Shown one piece after another: positions 5,974 to 12,299 of a DNA stretch of 12,299 bases (positions are counted from its first letter, which is position 1; each line of letters begins with the position of its first letter). The notes below the pieces were generated by a model. That model saw only the letters and a list, made by a program, of their open reading frames with translations. It was not told where the DNA came from and made no database searches. The stretch comes from Chloroflexota bacterium. Its GTDB lineage: Bacteria > Chloroflexota > Ktedonobacteria > Ktedonobacterales > Ktedonobacteraceae. The stretch spans positions 1 through 12,299 of the forward strand of contig VBHV01000631.1 in the NCBI GenBank assembly GCA_005881995.1. Direction: 5' to 3'. Both the position numbers and the translations under genes were made by a program.

Positions 5974-8571
5974 ATGCCACGCTCTTATGCTTTCCGATTA
6001 ATGGGTCTTCTCCTTTTAATAGCTATGTGCGCTGGAATCTTCTGGATCAGGCCATTGACCACCCTGCTCACCCGGAGTGCGCGCTCTGCCCAGGCAGCCT
6101 CACCATCATCCCTGACCTATCATCAGTACGCGGATGGACCATATCGCGTGCAGGGCAATCAAATTATCGGGGCTGATGGGAAGCCTTATATTTTTCATGG
6201 CATAGGACTTGATGGGCTGGAATTTGCATGCCAGGGTGACGGCAACCTGGATTCGGGCCACCTGGCTTTTATGGGGTCTGGTACCAGCAATGCAAACGGT
6301 ACCTACTGGTTTGCCAACACAGTGCGCCTGCCCCTGACCCAGAGTATCTGGCTGAATGGATTGCCAGGGCAATGCACCGCAGCGCAATACCAGGCAACCG
6401 TGAAACAGACTGTTGACACACTCACCGCGTTGAAACTGAACGTCATTATCGATCTGCAATGGACTGACGCTGGTGGTCAGGCTCAAGCTGCGGGCTGGGA
6501 GATGCCCGACGCGAGAAGTGTGACTTTCTGGCAGCAGGTGGCTCCAATTTATGCGAGCTATACGAATGTGCTTTTTGAGTTATATAATGAGCCACATCCC
6601 ACCTTCTCAACATCAACGGCAACCTGGCAGTGCTGGCTTAGTGGGTGTCAGATCACCAATGATAATGGTACTGTTCCCGGCCAATCCCCCAGCTATCAGG
6701 CGGTCGGTATGCAGACCCTTGTCACCACGGTACGCACCGCCGGGGCGAACAATGTGGTACTCGTAGCTGGGACCAACTGGGGCTACGAGTTGAGTGGGAT
6801 CACCACCAATAAGATTAGTGGCTCGAATGTGGTCTATGATACTCATCCCTATCCCTACGGCGGCAAGAATACACCCGCCTTATGGGATGCCTCCTTCGGC
6901 AACCTCACATCGACGTACCCGATCATATCGGCTGAAAGCGGTGAATACGATTGCCTGACAAAACTCATGAGCCAGCTTGTCCCATACTTTGACGCGCACT
7001 CAATGGGTTGGGTAGCCTGGGCATGGTACGATGTAGGCGGCAGCAATTCAGGGTGTGGCTATCCGCAGCTAATCTCAAATTACCAGGGAACACCCCTGGC
7101 CAGTATGGGAAGGTACATCTACCAGCAATTTCTCAGTTATGCCAACCAGGGACCCCCACCATCGCCAACTCCATCACCTTCGCCTACACCATCGCCGAAA
7201 GTGCAGCCCGGGCCGGTGTTTAAGACGTGGTACTTTGCCGAAGGGCGCGCCGGCGATGGCTTCACCGAGTGGCTCTCGCTGGATAATCCCACCAGCAACA
7301 CCTGCCGGGTCAACATTACCTACCTGTATACCCCCGATCGAGGCAGCCCCCTGACCAAGAACGTGCCGGTAACGGTCTACGCCAATCAGCGCCTCAGCGA
7401 GTTTGTCGATAACGACCTGAGCACCAGTCCCAGCGGCATCGGCATCTCGGACTCGGCCATCCTGACGGTGGACACCAACGCCACCCCCAACTGCACCGGC
7501 ATCGTGGCCGAGCGACCCATGTACTTCGCGGCCGTCAACACTACCAGTGGCAGCGATGTGCTGGGGGTCACCAAACTGGCCAGGAGCTTCTACTTCGCCG
7601 ATCTGGCCAGCGGCACCCAGCCCAGCGGCGGCAGCTACGCCTCGTTCCTGCCCATCTTGAACCCCCCAGGTGGACAGACCGCTCACTTGAGCGCCACCTA
7701 CTACTGGGGCGGCCACCAGGTGGGCCAACAAAGCCTGGCAGTGCTGCCGGGCACGCGCGGCACCATCTTCCCCAGCCAGGCCTCCCCAGCCTTACCCGCT
7801 CATGTGGCGGTGCTGGTGAGCTCCGACCAGCTGGTAGCGGTGGAGCGTCCCACCTACTTCAACCACCTCACTGCTGGCAACGCGGGCATCGTGTCGGGGG
7901 CTGCTGATGTGATTGGGGTGCAGGCGCTCTCCAGCGACTGGTTGTTTGCCGAAGGTTACACCGGCGGGCAGTTCCAGGAGAACTTCGTCATCGCCAACCT
8001 GGACACCAGCGCCAATACCACCGCGAATGTGACCATCAAGCTGGAGTATCCCGATGGCAGCACCTCCCAGTCCACTCTGCATATCCCCACGCTCTCCCAG
8101 ACGGTCTTCAACGTCAATAGCAACGCCAGCGAGCCGGGTCAGAGCGTCTCGGCCGAGATCACCTCCACGGGAGCCAGCATCGTGGCCGAGCGCGAGATGT
8201 TCTTCGCCTACAACCACCAGAGTCGCAGCGATGGGCGCAACCTGTGGGGCATTGGGGGCACCGATGTCATCGGCCAGCCCGGTCCGGCCGCCGCCAGCCT
8301 CTACAGCTTCGCCGAGGGCTATACCCAGGTCGACTATGACGAGTGGTTGACGGTGCAAAACCCCACCGCCAACGCCGAACTGATCTACGTCACCTTGTTC
8401 AACCAGCAAGGCCACATGTGTCCCTCCGGCTCTCCCACCCCCTGTTTCGAAGTCTCGATGACCGGGCAGACCATCAATAACGGCGGGGCTTTTGTCACCG
8501 AACGGCCCATGTACTTCAATGCGAATGGTGAGCAAGGGGGAACCGATACCATCGGCTACACTGGCGGCTAA
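5974..8571 (+). CDS. Secreted GH5-like glycoside hydrolase with four C-terminal DUF5719-like repeats
   Basis: Predicted 865-residue extracellular enzyme. ATG at 5974 is preferred over TTG at 5968, as AAGGA (5961-5965) lies 8 nt upstream. Residues 1-41 form a signal peptide ending in SAQAA. The GH5 domain (about 50-390) shows FHGIG (74-78), LYNEPHP (203-209, acid/base E206), THPYP (290-294), IISAESGEYD (317-326, nucleophile probably E321) and VAWAWYD (347-353). GH5 enzymes are retaining endo-glycanases acting on cellulose, mannan and similar polymers; I cannot tell which here. A Pro/Ser/Thr linker (394-408) leads to four repeats starting near YFAEG (420), YFADL (540), LFAEG (657) and SFAEG (778). 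Each ends in a VAERPMYF-like motif (511-518, 622-629, 737-744, 841-848), matching DUF5719 beta-rich repeats, probably for wall or polysaccharide binding. The last repeat is short, with 65 residues between landmarks against 81-92 in the others. GC jumps after the linker (27/60 bases at 6181-6240 against 41/60 at 7441-7500), suggesting module acquisition. Confidence 0.85.
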   Translation: MPRSYAFRLMGLLLLIAMCAGIFWIRPLTTLLTRSARSAQAASPSSLTYHQYADGPYRVQGNQIIGADGKPYIFHGIGLDGLEFACQGDGNLDSGHLAFMGSGTSNANGTYWFANTVRLPLTQSIWLNGLPGQCTAAQYQATVKQTVDTLTALKLNVIIDLQWTDAGGQAQAAGWEMPDARSVTFWQQVAPIYASYTNVLFELYNEPHPTFSTSTATWQCWLSGCQITNDNGTVPGQSPSYQAVGMQTLVTTVRTAGANNVVLVAGTNWGYELSGITTNKISGSNVVYDTHPYPYGGKNTPALWDASFGNLTSTYPIISAESGEYDCLTKLMSQLVPYFDAHSMGWVAWAWYDVGGSNSGCGYPQLISNYQGTPLASMGRYIYQQFLSYANQGPPPSPTPSPSPTPSPKVQPGPVFKTWYFAEGRAGDGFTEWLSLDNPTSNTCRVNITYLYTPDRGSPLTKNVPVTVYANQRLSEFVDNDLSTSPSGIGISDSAILTVDTNATPNCTGIVAERPMYFAAVNTTSGSDVLGVTKLARSFYFADLASGTQPSGGSYASFLPILNPPGGQTAHLSATYYWGGHQVGQQSLAVLPGTRGTIFPSQASPALPAHVAVLVSSDQLVAVERPTYFNHLTAGNAGIVSGAADVIGVQALSSDWLFAEGYTGGQFQENFVIANLDTSANTTANVTIKLEYPDGSTSQSTLHIPTLSQTVFNVNSNASEPGQSVSAEITSTGASIVAEREMFFAYNHQSRSDGRNLWGIGGTDVIGQPGPAAASLYSFAEGYTQVDYDEWLTVQNPTANAELIYVTLFNQQGHMCPSGSPTPCFEVSMTGQTINNGGAFVTERPMYFNANGEQGGTDTIGYTGG

Positions 8572-8577
8572 CCTCCA

Positions 8578-8616
8578 GGTGCCGTGTCAGGGCCTGACAC
8601 GGCTGGGCACGGCACC
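8578..8616. repeat. Overlapping palindromes downstream of the GH5-like gene
   Basis: A 23-bp near-perfect palindrome (8581-8591 pairing with 8593-8603, centre G) begins 9 bp after the stop codon. A second inverted pair, GGTGCCGTG (8578-8586) and CACGGCACC (8608-8616), uses the same left arm. The two hairpins are therefore mutually exclusive. No T-tract follows, so this is more likely an RNA 3'-end stabiliser or REP-like remnant than a terminator. Confidence 0.55.
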
Positions 8617-8627
8617 AACTCTCTATT

Positions 8628-8673
8628 CAGGGCTTCTCAAAAGTGAAGGTCAAATTTTGAGAAGCCCTGTTTT
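8628..8673 (+). terminator. Rho-independent terminator after the GH5-like gene
   Basis: A perfect 15-bp stem (8628-8642 with 8655-8669; arms begin CAGGGCTTCTC) encloses a 12-nt loop and is followed by TTTT (8670-8673). The stem also has an A-run/T-run next to the loop. It lies 57 bp after the GH5-like stop and just upstream of the next promoter, so it insulates the two units. Confidence 0.75.
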
Positions 8674-8687
8674 CATGATCACAGCCC

Positions 8688-8716
8688 TTGCGGTCGACCT
8701 CTGCGGGTTATACAAT
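8688..8716 (+). promoter_or_regulatory. Candidate promoter of the zinc-ribbon gene
   Basis: TTGCGG (8688-8693) and TACAAT (8711-8716) are 17 bp apart, directly after the terminator and 45 bp before the start codon at 8762. The -10 is identical to those proposed for the GH5-like and parA genes. Confidence 0.55.
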
Positions 8717-8761
8717 AGAATTCAACCCCGTCGTAGGCTCGGAAAGGAGTATCATCTGCCG

Positions 8762-9475
8762 ATGAGCACGACACAGATAGCTGCCACACTTTATCAGTTA
8801 CAGCAGTTTGACCTCGACCTGGAACGCCTCATCGCTGAGCAACAGACATTGGTACATTCACTTCAAGAAGATGCAGCTTTAAGGAAGGCGCGTGCGGAAC
8901 ACAGGATCGCACAGCAGCAACTCCAGGCTGGATTGCAATCACAAAAGGAGGCTGAATGGGCACTTGAGGAACTGGACCAGCGTCTGCGACTACTGGAACA
9001 GCGCCTTTACAGTGGCACAATCACGAATTCAAAAGAACTGTATGCTGTGCAACAGGAGACACAGCACCTGCGCGCGCAGCAAAGCCGCCAGGAAGAGATG
9101 ACCCTGCAAGTTATGGATGCGACAGATACTTTGAAAGAACTGGTGCAGCAGAAAGCTGAAGCGTTGCAGCGCACAGAGGAAGACTGGAGGCAAAAGAATG
9201 TTTCCAGCGTGGTGCGCCGCGATCAGTTGGACGGAAAACGACAGGAGCTACAGGCGAAACGCGATCAATTCGTGAGGAACATTGATGCAGAACTGCTCAA
9301 ACGCTACGATGCGCTTAAACGTACCAAGCAGGGGCGCGCGGTCTCCAAAGTAGAGCAAAATTCATGCCAGTGGTGCCGCGTCATTTTGACGCCGAGCGAG
9401 TTACAGCGGGTGAGAATCAGTAAAGACCTGCAATCGTGCAGCAATTGTGGCCGTATTCTGTACTTTGACCGGTGA
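8762..9475 (+). CDS. COG1579-type coiled-coil protein with C4 zinc ribbon
   Basis: Predicted 237-residue cytoplasmic protein. The open frame extends upstream to 8492, but ATG at 8762 is the supported start: AAAGGAG (8743-8749) lies 12 nt before it, and the upstream part runs through the terminator and promoter. Residues 10-185 are almost entirely a Gln/Glu/Leu-rich coiled coil, broken by RLYSGTITNSKELYAVQQE (81-99), the hallmark hinge of COG1579. The C-terminus carries CQWC (202-205) and CSNC (226-229), a four-cysteine zinc ribbon of the zf-RING_7 (DUF164) type. The exact role of the family is unsettled; a nucleic-acid or translation-related function is usually suggested. It has its own promoter and precedes parA by 194 bp, so a shared transcript is not required. 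Confidence 0.9.
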   Translation: MSTTQIAATLYQLQQFDLDLERLIAEQQTLVHSLQEDAALRKARAEHRIAQQQLQAGLQSQKEAEWALEELDQRLRLLEQRLYSGTITNSKELYAVQQETQHLRAQQSRQEEMTLQVMDATDTLKELVQQKAEALQRTEEDWRQKNVSSVVRRDQLDGKRQELQAKRDQFVRNIDAELLKRYDALKRTKQGRAVSKVEQNSCQWCRVILTPSELQRVRISKDLQSCSNCGRILYFDR

Positions 9476-9478
9476 GTG

Positions 9479-9507
9479 TTGCTTCTCATGCGAGCATTTG
9501 TTACAAT
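9479..9507 (+). promoter_or_regulatory. Candidate promoter of parAB
   Basis: TTGCTT (9479-9484) and TACAAT (9502-9507) are exactly 17 bp apart, starting 3 bp after the zinc-ribbon stop codon. The predicted start site near 9514 gives a leader of about 155 nt to the parA GTG, and this leader contains the REP-like hairpins. Confidence 0.55.
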
Positions 9508-9570
9508 GTGCATACAAATTGCGCCACATGGAAACCTGACTTATCGCACCTAGGGACGCAGAAATCGTGG

Positions 9571-9647
9571 TGTAGGGGCGCAATGAATTGCGCCCAGGGT
9601 CGGTAGGCGGGGTAGATGGGCGCAATGTTGAACATTGCGCCCCTACA
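9571..9647. repeat. REP-like palindromic element in the parA leader
   Basis: The outer ends TGTAGGGGCGCAATG (9571-9585) and CATTGCGCCCCTACA (9633-9647) are perfect 15-bp inverted repeats. Inside them are two strong hairpins: GGGCGCAA/TTGCGCCC (9576-9583 with 9588-9595, 4-nt loop) and a 12-bp stem (9618-9629 with 9631-9642). From general knowledge, short 'GTAGGGGCG...CGCCC' palindromes are scattered through many Chloroflexota and related genomes, which makes a dispersed non-coding repeat the likely identity. There is no T-tract, so it is not a classical terminator. Confidence 0.7.
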
Positions 9648-9669
9648 TCGGAAGGTACGGAAGTAGCCT

Positions 9670-10440
9670 GTGTCGAAAGTATATGCAATCGCAAACCAGA
9701 AGGGTGGAGTTGGCAAAACCACAACTGCAATCAACCTGGCAACTTACCTGGCGGCGGCGGGTCGTAAGGTATTGCTCGTCGATATGGACCCGCAGTCGAA
9801 CACGACCAGTGGCATCGGGGTAGCGAAAAAACTTGGGCCACACACCATCTACGATGTCCTTGTGCAAGAGGATGATGAGCTGAGCATCTTCGACGTGATC
9901 GTGCCCTCCCAACGGCGCGAATTAGTGATTGCTCCCTGTACCGTAGACCTGGCCGCAGCCGAAATCGAACTGGTTGGCGCTATAGCACGAGAGAGCCGCT
10001 TACGTCAAGCGTTGGAGCCGATTCGTCAGCGCTGCGATTACATTATCATTGATTGTCCTCCCTCGCTCGGCCTTCTCACTGTAAATGCCCTGGTTGCCGC
10101 CGATGGCTTGATCATTCCCATACAGTGCGAATACCTGGCATTGGAGGGATTAAGCCACCTGCTCAATACCATTCAGATTGTCAAAAGTAAGCTCAATCCG
10201 GACCTCTATATTGCCGGGGTGGTCTTGAGTATGTTTGATCCGCGCACACGCCTGGCAGGTGAGATTGTGCGAGAGGTGCGCAATCATTTTCCCAAGGAAG
10301 TCTTTCAGACCATCATCAACCGCAACGTCCGCTTGAGTGAAGCACCCAGTTTTGGGCAAGCTATTCTTGATTACGATCCGAACTCCCCCGGAGCAGTCGC
10401 TTATCGCACACTGGCAGAGGAGGTAATGGCTCGTGGCTAA
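9670..10440 (+). CDS. parA: ParA/Soj-type chromosome-partitioning ATPase
   Basis: Predicted 256-residue cytoplasmic ATPase that binds DNA non-specifically as an ATP dimer and, with ParB, segregates or positions replication origins. The deviant Walker A motif KGGVGKTT is at 11-18 with the signature Lys at 11. DMDPQ (38-42) is the A' motif and IIIDCPP (125-131) Walker [11 protein letters not shown] (221-230) is the typical C-terminal landmark. There is no N-terminal helix-turn-helix, so it is the short chromosomal Soj type rather than the long plasmid P1 type. The start is GTG at 9670, with GGAAG (9659-9663) 6 nt upstream; the conserved N-terminus leaves no room for a later start. The 3' end overlaps parB by 8 bp, implying translational coupling. 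Confidence 0.95.
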   Translation: MSKVYAIANQKGGVGKTTTAINLATYLAAAGRKVLLVDMDPQSNTTSGIGVAKKLGPHTIYDVLVQEDDELSIFDVIVPSQRRELVIAPCTVDLAAAEIELVGAIARESRLRQALEPIRQRCDYIIIDCPPSLGLLTVNALVAADGLIIPIQCEYLALEGLSHLLNTIQIVKSKLNPDLYIAGVVLSMFDPRTRLAGEIVREVRNHFPKEVFQTIINRNVRLSEAPSFGQAILDYDPNSPGAVAYRTLAEEVMARG

Positions 10441-11434
10441 GCAGAAATTCGGACTGGGGCGCGGGCTGGACGCCTTGATCTCTGGCGCATCTGAAGTCAT
10501 GGCCGCGCAGCAGCCCTCGCGTGTCGACGAAGAGAGTATTTTTCAGATTCCTATCGACAGCATCATTCCCAATCCACGCCAGCCGCGCCGCGCTTTTCGC
10601 GAGGACGATCCAAAACTGCTGGAGCTGAGCGCATCGATCAAACAATATGGCCTGCTGCAGCCCCTGGTGGTTACACGCCTGGATAGCAGCGCTGCCCCCA
10701 AAGCTGCGCCCGGCGGCTGGTTTTCAGACGACGAGCCGGCGGCTGGCCCCGATGCTCCCGCTATAACTGCTGTGGTACAGTATCAAATTATCGCGGGTGA
10801 ACGGCGCTGGCGCGCCGCACGCGTGGCGGGATTGAAGAAAATTCCCGTTGTCGTCAAAGAGGCCACTCCGCAGGAAATGCTCGAACTGGCCCTCATTGAG
10901 AACATCCAGCGCGCCGATCTCAACCCGATTGAAGAGGCGCTGGCATACCAGGCGTTAATCGAAGAATATGGCCTGACACAAGAGATGGTAGCACGGCAGG
11001 TAAGCAAGGATCGTTCGACTATCACCAATGCCCTGCGCCTACTGCAACTCGCTCCCAGGGTGCGCGAGGCGCTGGTCAATCAACTGGAAAATTTCACCGA
11101 AGGCCACGCGCGCGCACTGGTCGGTATCACCCGCGAAGAAGATCAGCTTGCTGCGATGGGCAAGATTATCAGCTTAAAATTAAATGTGCGGCAGGCTGAA
11201 GAACTGGCTGCACGTATCAAAGCGGCTGAACGCGCCGACAAGGCGACGCTTGTCTCCTCCGCTTCACTCCGTTCCCCCGAAATCGAAGACCTGGAAGCGC
11301 AATTCCGCAACGCGCTGATGGTCAAGGTTGATTTGAAGCGAAATACGAAGGGTAAGGGTACACTAGTCCTACACTTTAATAGTGAAGATGAGTTAGAACG
11401 TTTATATAACCGACTGGTGCAACACGCAGAGTAA
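10433..11434 (+). CDS. parB: ParB/Spo0J-type partition protein with an inserted loop
   Basis: Predicted 333-residue CTP-dependent DNA clamp that loads at parS and stimulates ParA. The N-terminal [10 protein letters not shown] (7-16) is the usual ParA-contacting segment. The ParB/Srx domain begins at [15 protein letters not shown] (39-53), with the CTP-binding GERRWRAA at 122-129 and ENIQR at 156-160. A helix-turn-helix lies at about 180-205, and the C-terminal dimerisation domain (about 285-333) ends in [19 protein letters not shown]. Residues 84-115, rich in Ala, Pro, Gly and Asp, are an extra loop between two strands of the N-terminal domain, making the protein somewhat longer than typical Spo0J (about 280-300). 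The GTG start at 10433 lies within the end of parA. No site resembling the parS consensus was recognised in the window. Confidence 0.95.
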   Translation: MAKQKFGLGRGLDALISGASEVMAAQQPSRVDEESIFQIPIDSIIPNPRQPRRAFREDDPKLLELSASIKQYGLLQPLVVTRLDSSAAPKAAPGGWFSDDEPAAGPDAPAITAVVQYQIIAGERRWRAARVAGLKKIPVVVKEATPQEMLELALIENIQRADLNPIEEALAYQALIEEYGLTQEMVARQVSKDRSTITNALRLLQLAPRVREALVNQLENFTEGHARALVGITREEDQLAAMGKIISLKLNVRQAEELAARIKAAERADKATLVSSASLRSPEIEDLEAQFRNALMVKVDLKRNTKGKGTLVLHFNSEDELERLYNRLVQHAE

Positions 11435-11460
11435 GACCCAGGCTGGAGGAAGAACAAGTT

Positions 11461-11949
11461 ATGGCAACAGTAGAGAACCCGTATGACAAGGTGCGCCGCA
11501 AAATGGTCGCGGCTCGCATAGAATTTATGGGACAACTGGCAAAATTCAGCAAAGAGGAACTGACCAAAGCGCCTGCCGATGGCAGCGAGTGGACTCCGCT
11601 TCAAATAGCCTATCATCTCTATATCGCGGATGGACTTGCCCTGGAACAGATGCAGCTTATACAAAACGAAGACAACCCCTTAGTTACCGCGACTGAAGAA
11701 GAAACGCCGCGCCGCACACGTGCAGCCGAACCGCCCGCATCGCTCGATGCAGTGCTGGCAGGCATGGCAGCGCGGCGCGAAGAGGTCTTCCAATACCTCT
11801 CAGAACTGCCCGTGGATGACTGGGAGCGCCCATTTCGACACCCCACCTGGGGCCAGCTTAAGTTCTACCAGATGGTAAATATCCTGCCCCAGCATGATAA
11901 GATGCATACGCAGCAGTTGGTGGATATCAAGGCAGCGGCAAACAGATAA
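11461..11949 (+). CDS. DinB-superfamily (YfiT/DinB_2-like) metal-binding protein
   Basis: Predicted 162-residue soluble four-helix-bundle protein. The three metal-binding histidines of the DinB fold are visible at H52 (AYHLYIAD) and H145/H149 (PQHDKMHTQQL). Family members include mycothiol- and bacillithiol-dependent transferases and many DNA-damage-induced proteins of unknown activity, so the reaction cannot be assigned. GGAGG (11445-11449) lies 11 nt before the ATG. It starts 26 bp after parB in the same direction and may be read through from parAB, though a functional link is not implied. An Ala/Arg/Glu-rich loop (about 75-93) interrupts the bundle. It converges with the sigma-factor gene, leaving only 16 bp between stop codons. 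Confidence 0.85.
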   Translation: MATVENPYDKVRRKMVAARIEFMGQLAKFSKEELTKAPADGSEWTPLQIAYHLYIADGLALEQMQLIQNEDNPLVTATEEETPRRTRAAEPPASLDAVLAGMAARREEVFQYLSELPVDDWERPFRHPTWGQLKFYQMVNILPQHDKMHTQQLVDIKAAANR

Positions 11950-11965
11950 AGGCAGGCGATTAGAA

Positions 11966-12299
11966 TCACCATTCCAGTAAGCGGCGCGCCAGCAGGGACT
12001 GCTCGGCGCGGTTCTGTGTGAGTTCCAATGCTCGCAGCGCCGAGGCCCGCGCCTGCTCCCGGTGGCTCAGTTCCAGCAGCAACTCCCCCCGGATAGCGTG
12101 GAAGAGGTGGTAATGATCAAGCTCTTGAGATAGTGCGTTCACCTCGGCCAACGCCACCTCTGGCCCCGCCACCTGCCGCAGCGCGACTGCCCTGTTCAGC
12201 CGCACTACCGGCGAGGGCCTCATCGAGAGCAGCAGATTATAGAGTACTACAATCTGTCGCCAATCGGTGGTGTCCCAGGATTCGGCCTCGGCGTGGCAG
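11966..12299 (-). CDS. C-terminal part of an ECF42-type RNA polymerase sigma factor (cut by window edge)
   Basis: About 110 C-terminal residues are visible; the gene continues beyond the right edge. Translating into the edge adds CHAEAESWDTTDWRQIVVLY before RPSPVVRLNRAVAL, then YHLFHAIRGELLLEL and a final ALELTQNRAEQSLLARRL. This is the helical TPR-like tail (DUF6596 region) of ECF42 sigma factors, which carry it after the sigma2 and sigma4 domains instead of using a classical anti-sigma factor. In other bacteria these genes often sit beside a YCII-related (DGPF) protein gene, which would lie outside this window. The internal ATG at 12223 is not the real start. Confidence 0.85.
   Translation of the reverse strand, partial: CHAEAESWDTTDWRQIVVLYNLLLSMRPSPVVRLNRAVALRQVAGPEVALAEVNALSQELDHYHLFHAIRGELLLELSHREQARASALRALELTQNRAEQSLLARRLLEW

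Noticed and set aside
7174..8535. Two long minus-strand open frames (7174-7731 and 7792-8535) opposite the DUF5719-like repeats
   Set aside because: These Gly/Val/Asp-rich translations are the typical antisense shadow of a high-GC coding region; the plus-strand frame has clear repeats and motifs.
8492..8761. N-terminal extension of the zinc-ribbon frame overlapping the end of the GH5-like gene
   Set aside because: The extension runs through the terminator and promoter, and the COG1579-like sequence begins at 8762.
9571..9647. Transcription terminator for the zinc-ribbon gene
   Set aside because: The hairpins are strong but lack a T-tract on either strand and lie downstream of the likely parA promoter.
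9670..11434. A parS site near parAB
   Set aside because: I looked for a TGTTTCACGTGAAACA-like palindrome throughout the window; only isolated CACGTG or ACGTG cores without flanking symmetry were seen.

Overview
The window most resembles a free-living, multicellular-type Chloroflexota of the Ktedonobacteria kind. This is inferred from the mix of gene families: secreted glycoside hydrolases, a very large GT2/GT-C membrane glycosyltransferase, a COG1579 zinc-ribbon protein next to chromosomal parAB, a DinB-fold protein and an ECF42-type sigma factor. The moderate-to-high GC content and an REP-like 'GTAGGGGCGCAAT' palindrome fit the same picture. No rRNA or other taxonomic marker is present, so the assignment is tentative.

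Positions 1-5630: a small coiled-coil/low-complexity protein on + (292-915) converges on two minus-strand genes. These are a membrane-anchored GH113-like glycosidase (4464-5630) followed by a two-catalytic-domain glycosyltransferase (945-4326). The glycosyltransferase reading frame breaks near 1441 in a run of five T (coding strand). Removing one base restores a continuous protein of about 1126 residues.

Positions 5631-5973 are a divergent control region between the GH113-like gene (-) and a secreted GH5-like enzyme (+). It holds a 6-4-6 palindrome, two identical 28-bp direct repeats with internal 10-bp periodicity, and a good promoter that starts at the last base of the second repeat. The GH5-like protein (5974-8571) has a signal peptide, a GH5 catalytic domain, a Pro/Ser/Thr linker and four DUF5719-like repeats. 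GC content rises sharply at the linker, which suggests a mosaic gene. Together the region looks like an extracellular polysaccharide synthesis and remodelling locus (inference).

Positions 8572-11949: after an overlapping palindrome pair and a strong 15-bp hairpin terminator come a zinc-ribbon coiled-coil protein, then parA and parB overlapping by 8 bp, then a DinB-superfamily protein 26 bp downstream. The zinc-ribbon and parA genes each have a candidate TTGCNN-17-TACAAT promoter. The parA leader contains two strong hairpins of an REP-like element. A partial ECF42-like sigma factor (minus strand) enters from the right edge and converges on the DinB-like gene.

No tRNA, rRNA, CRISPR array, transposase or recognisable parS site was seen.
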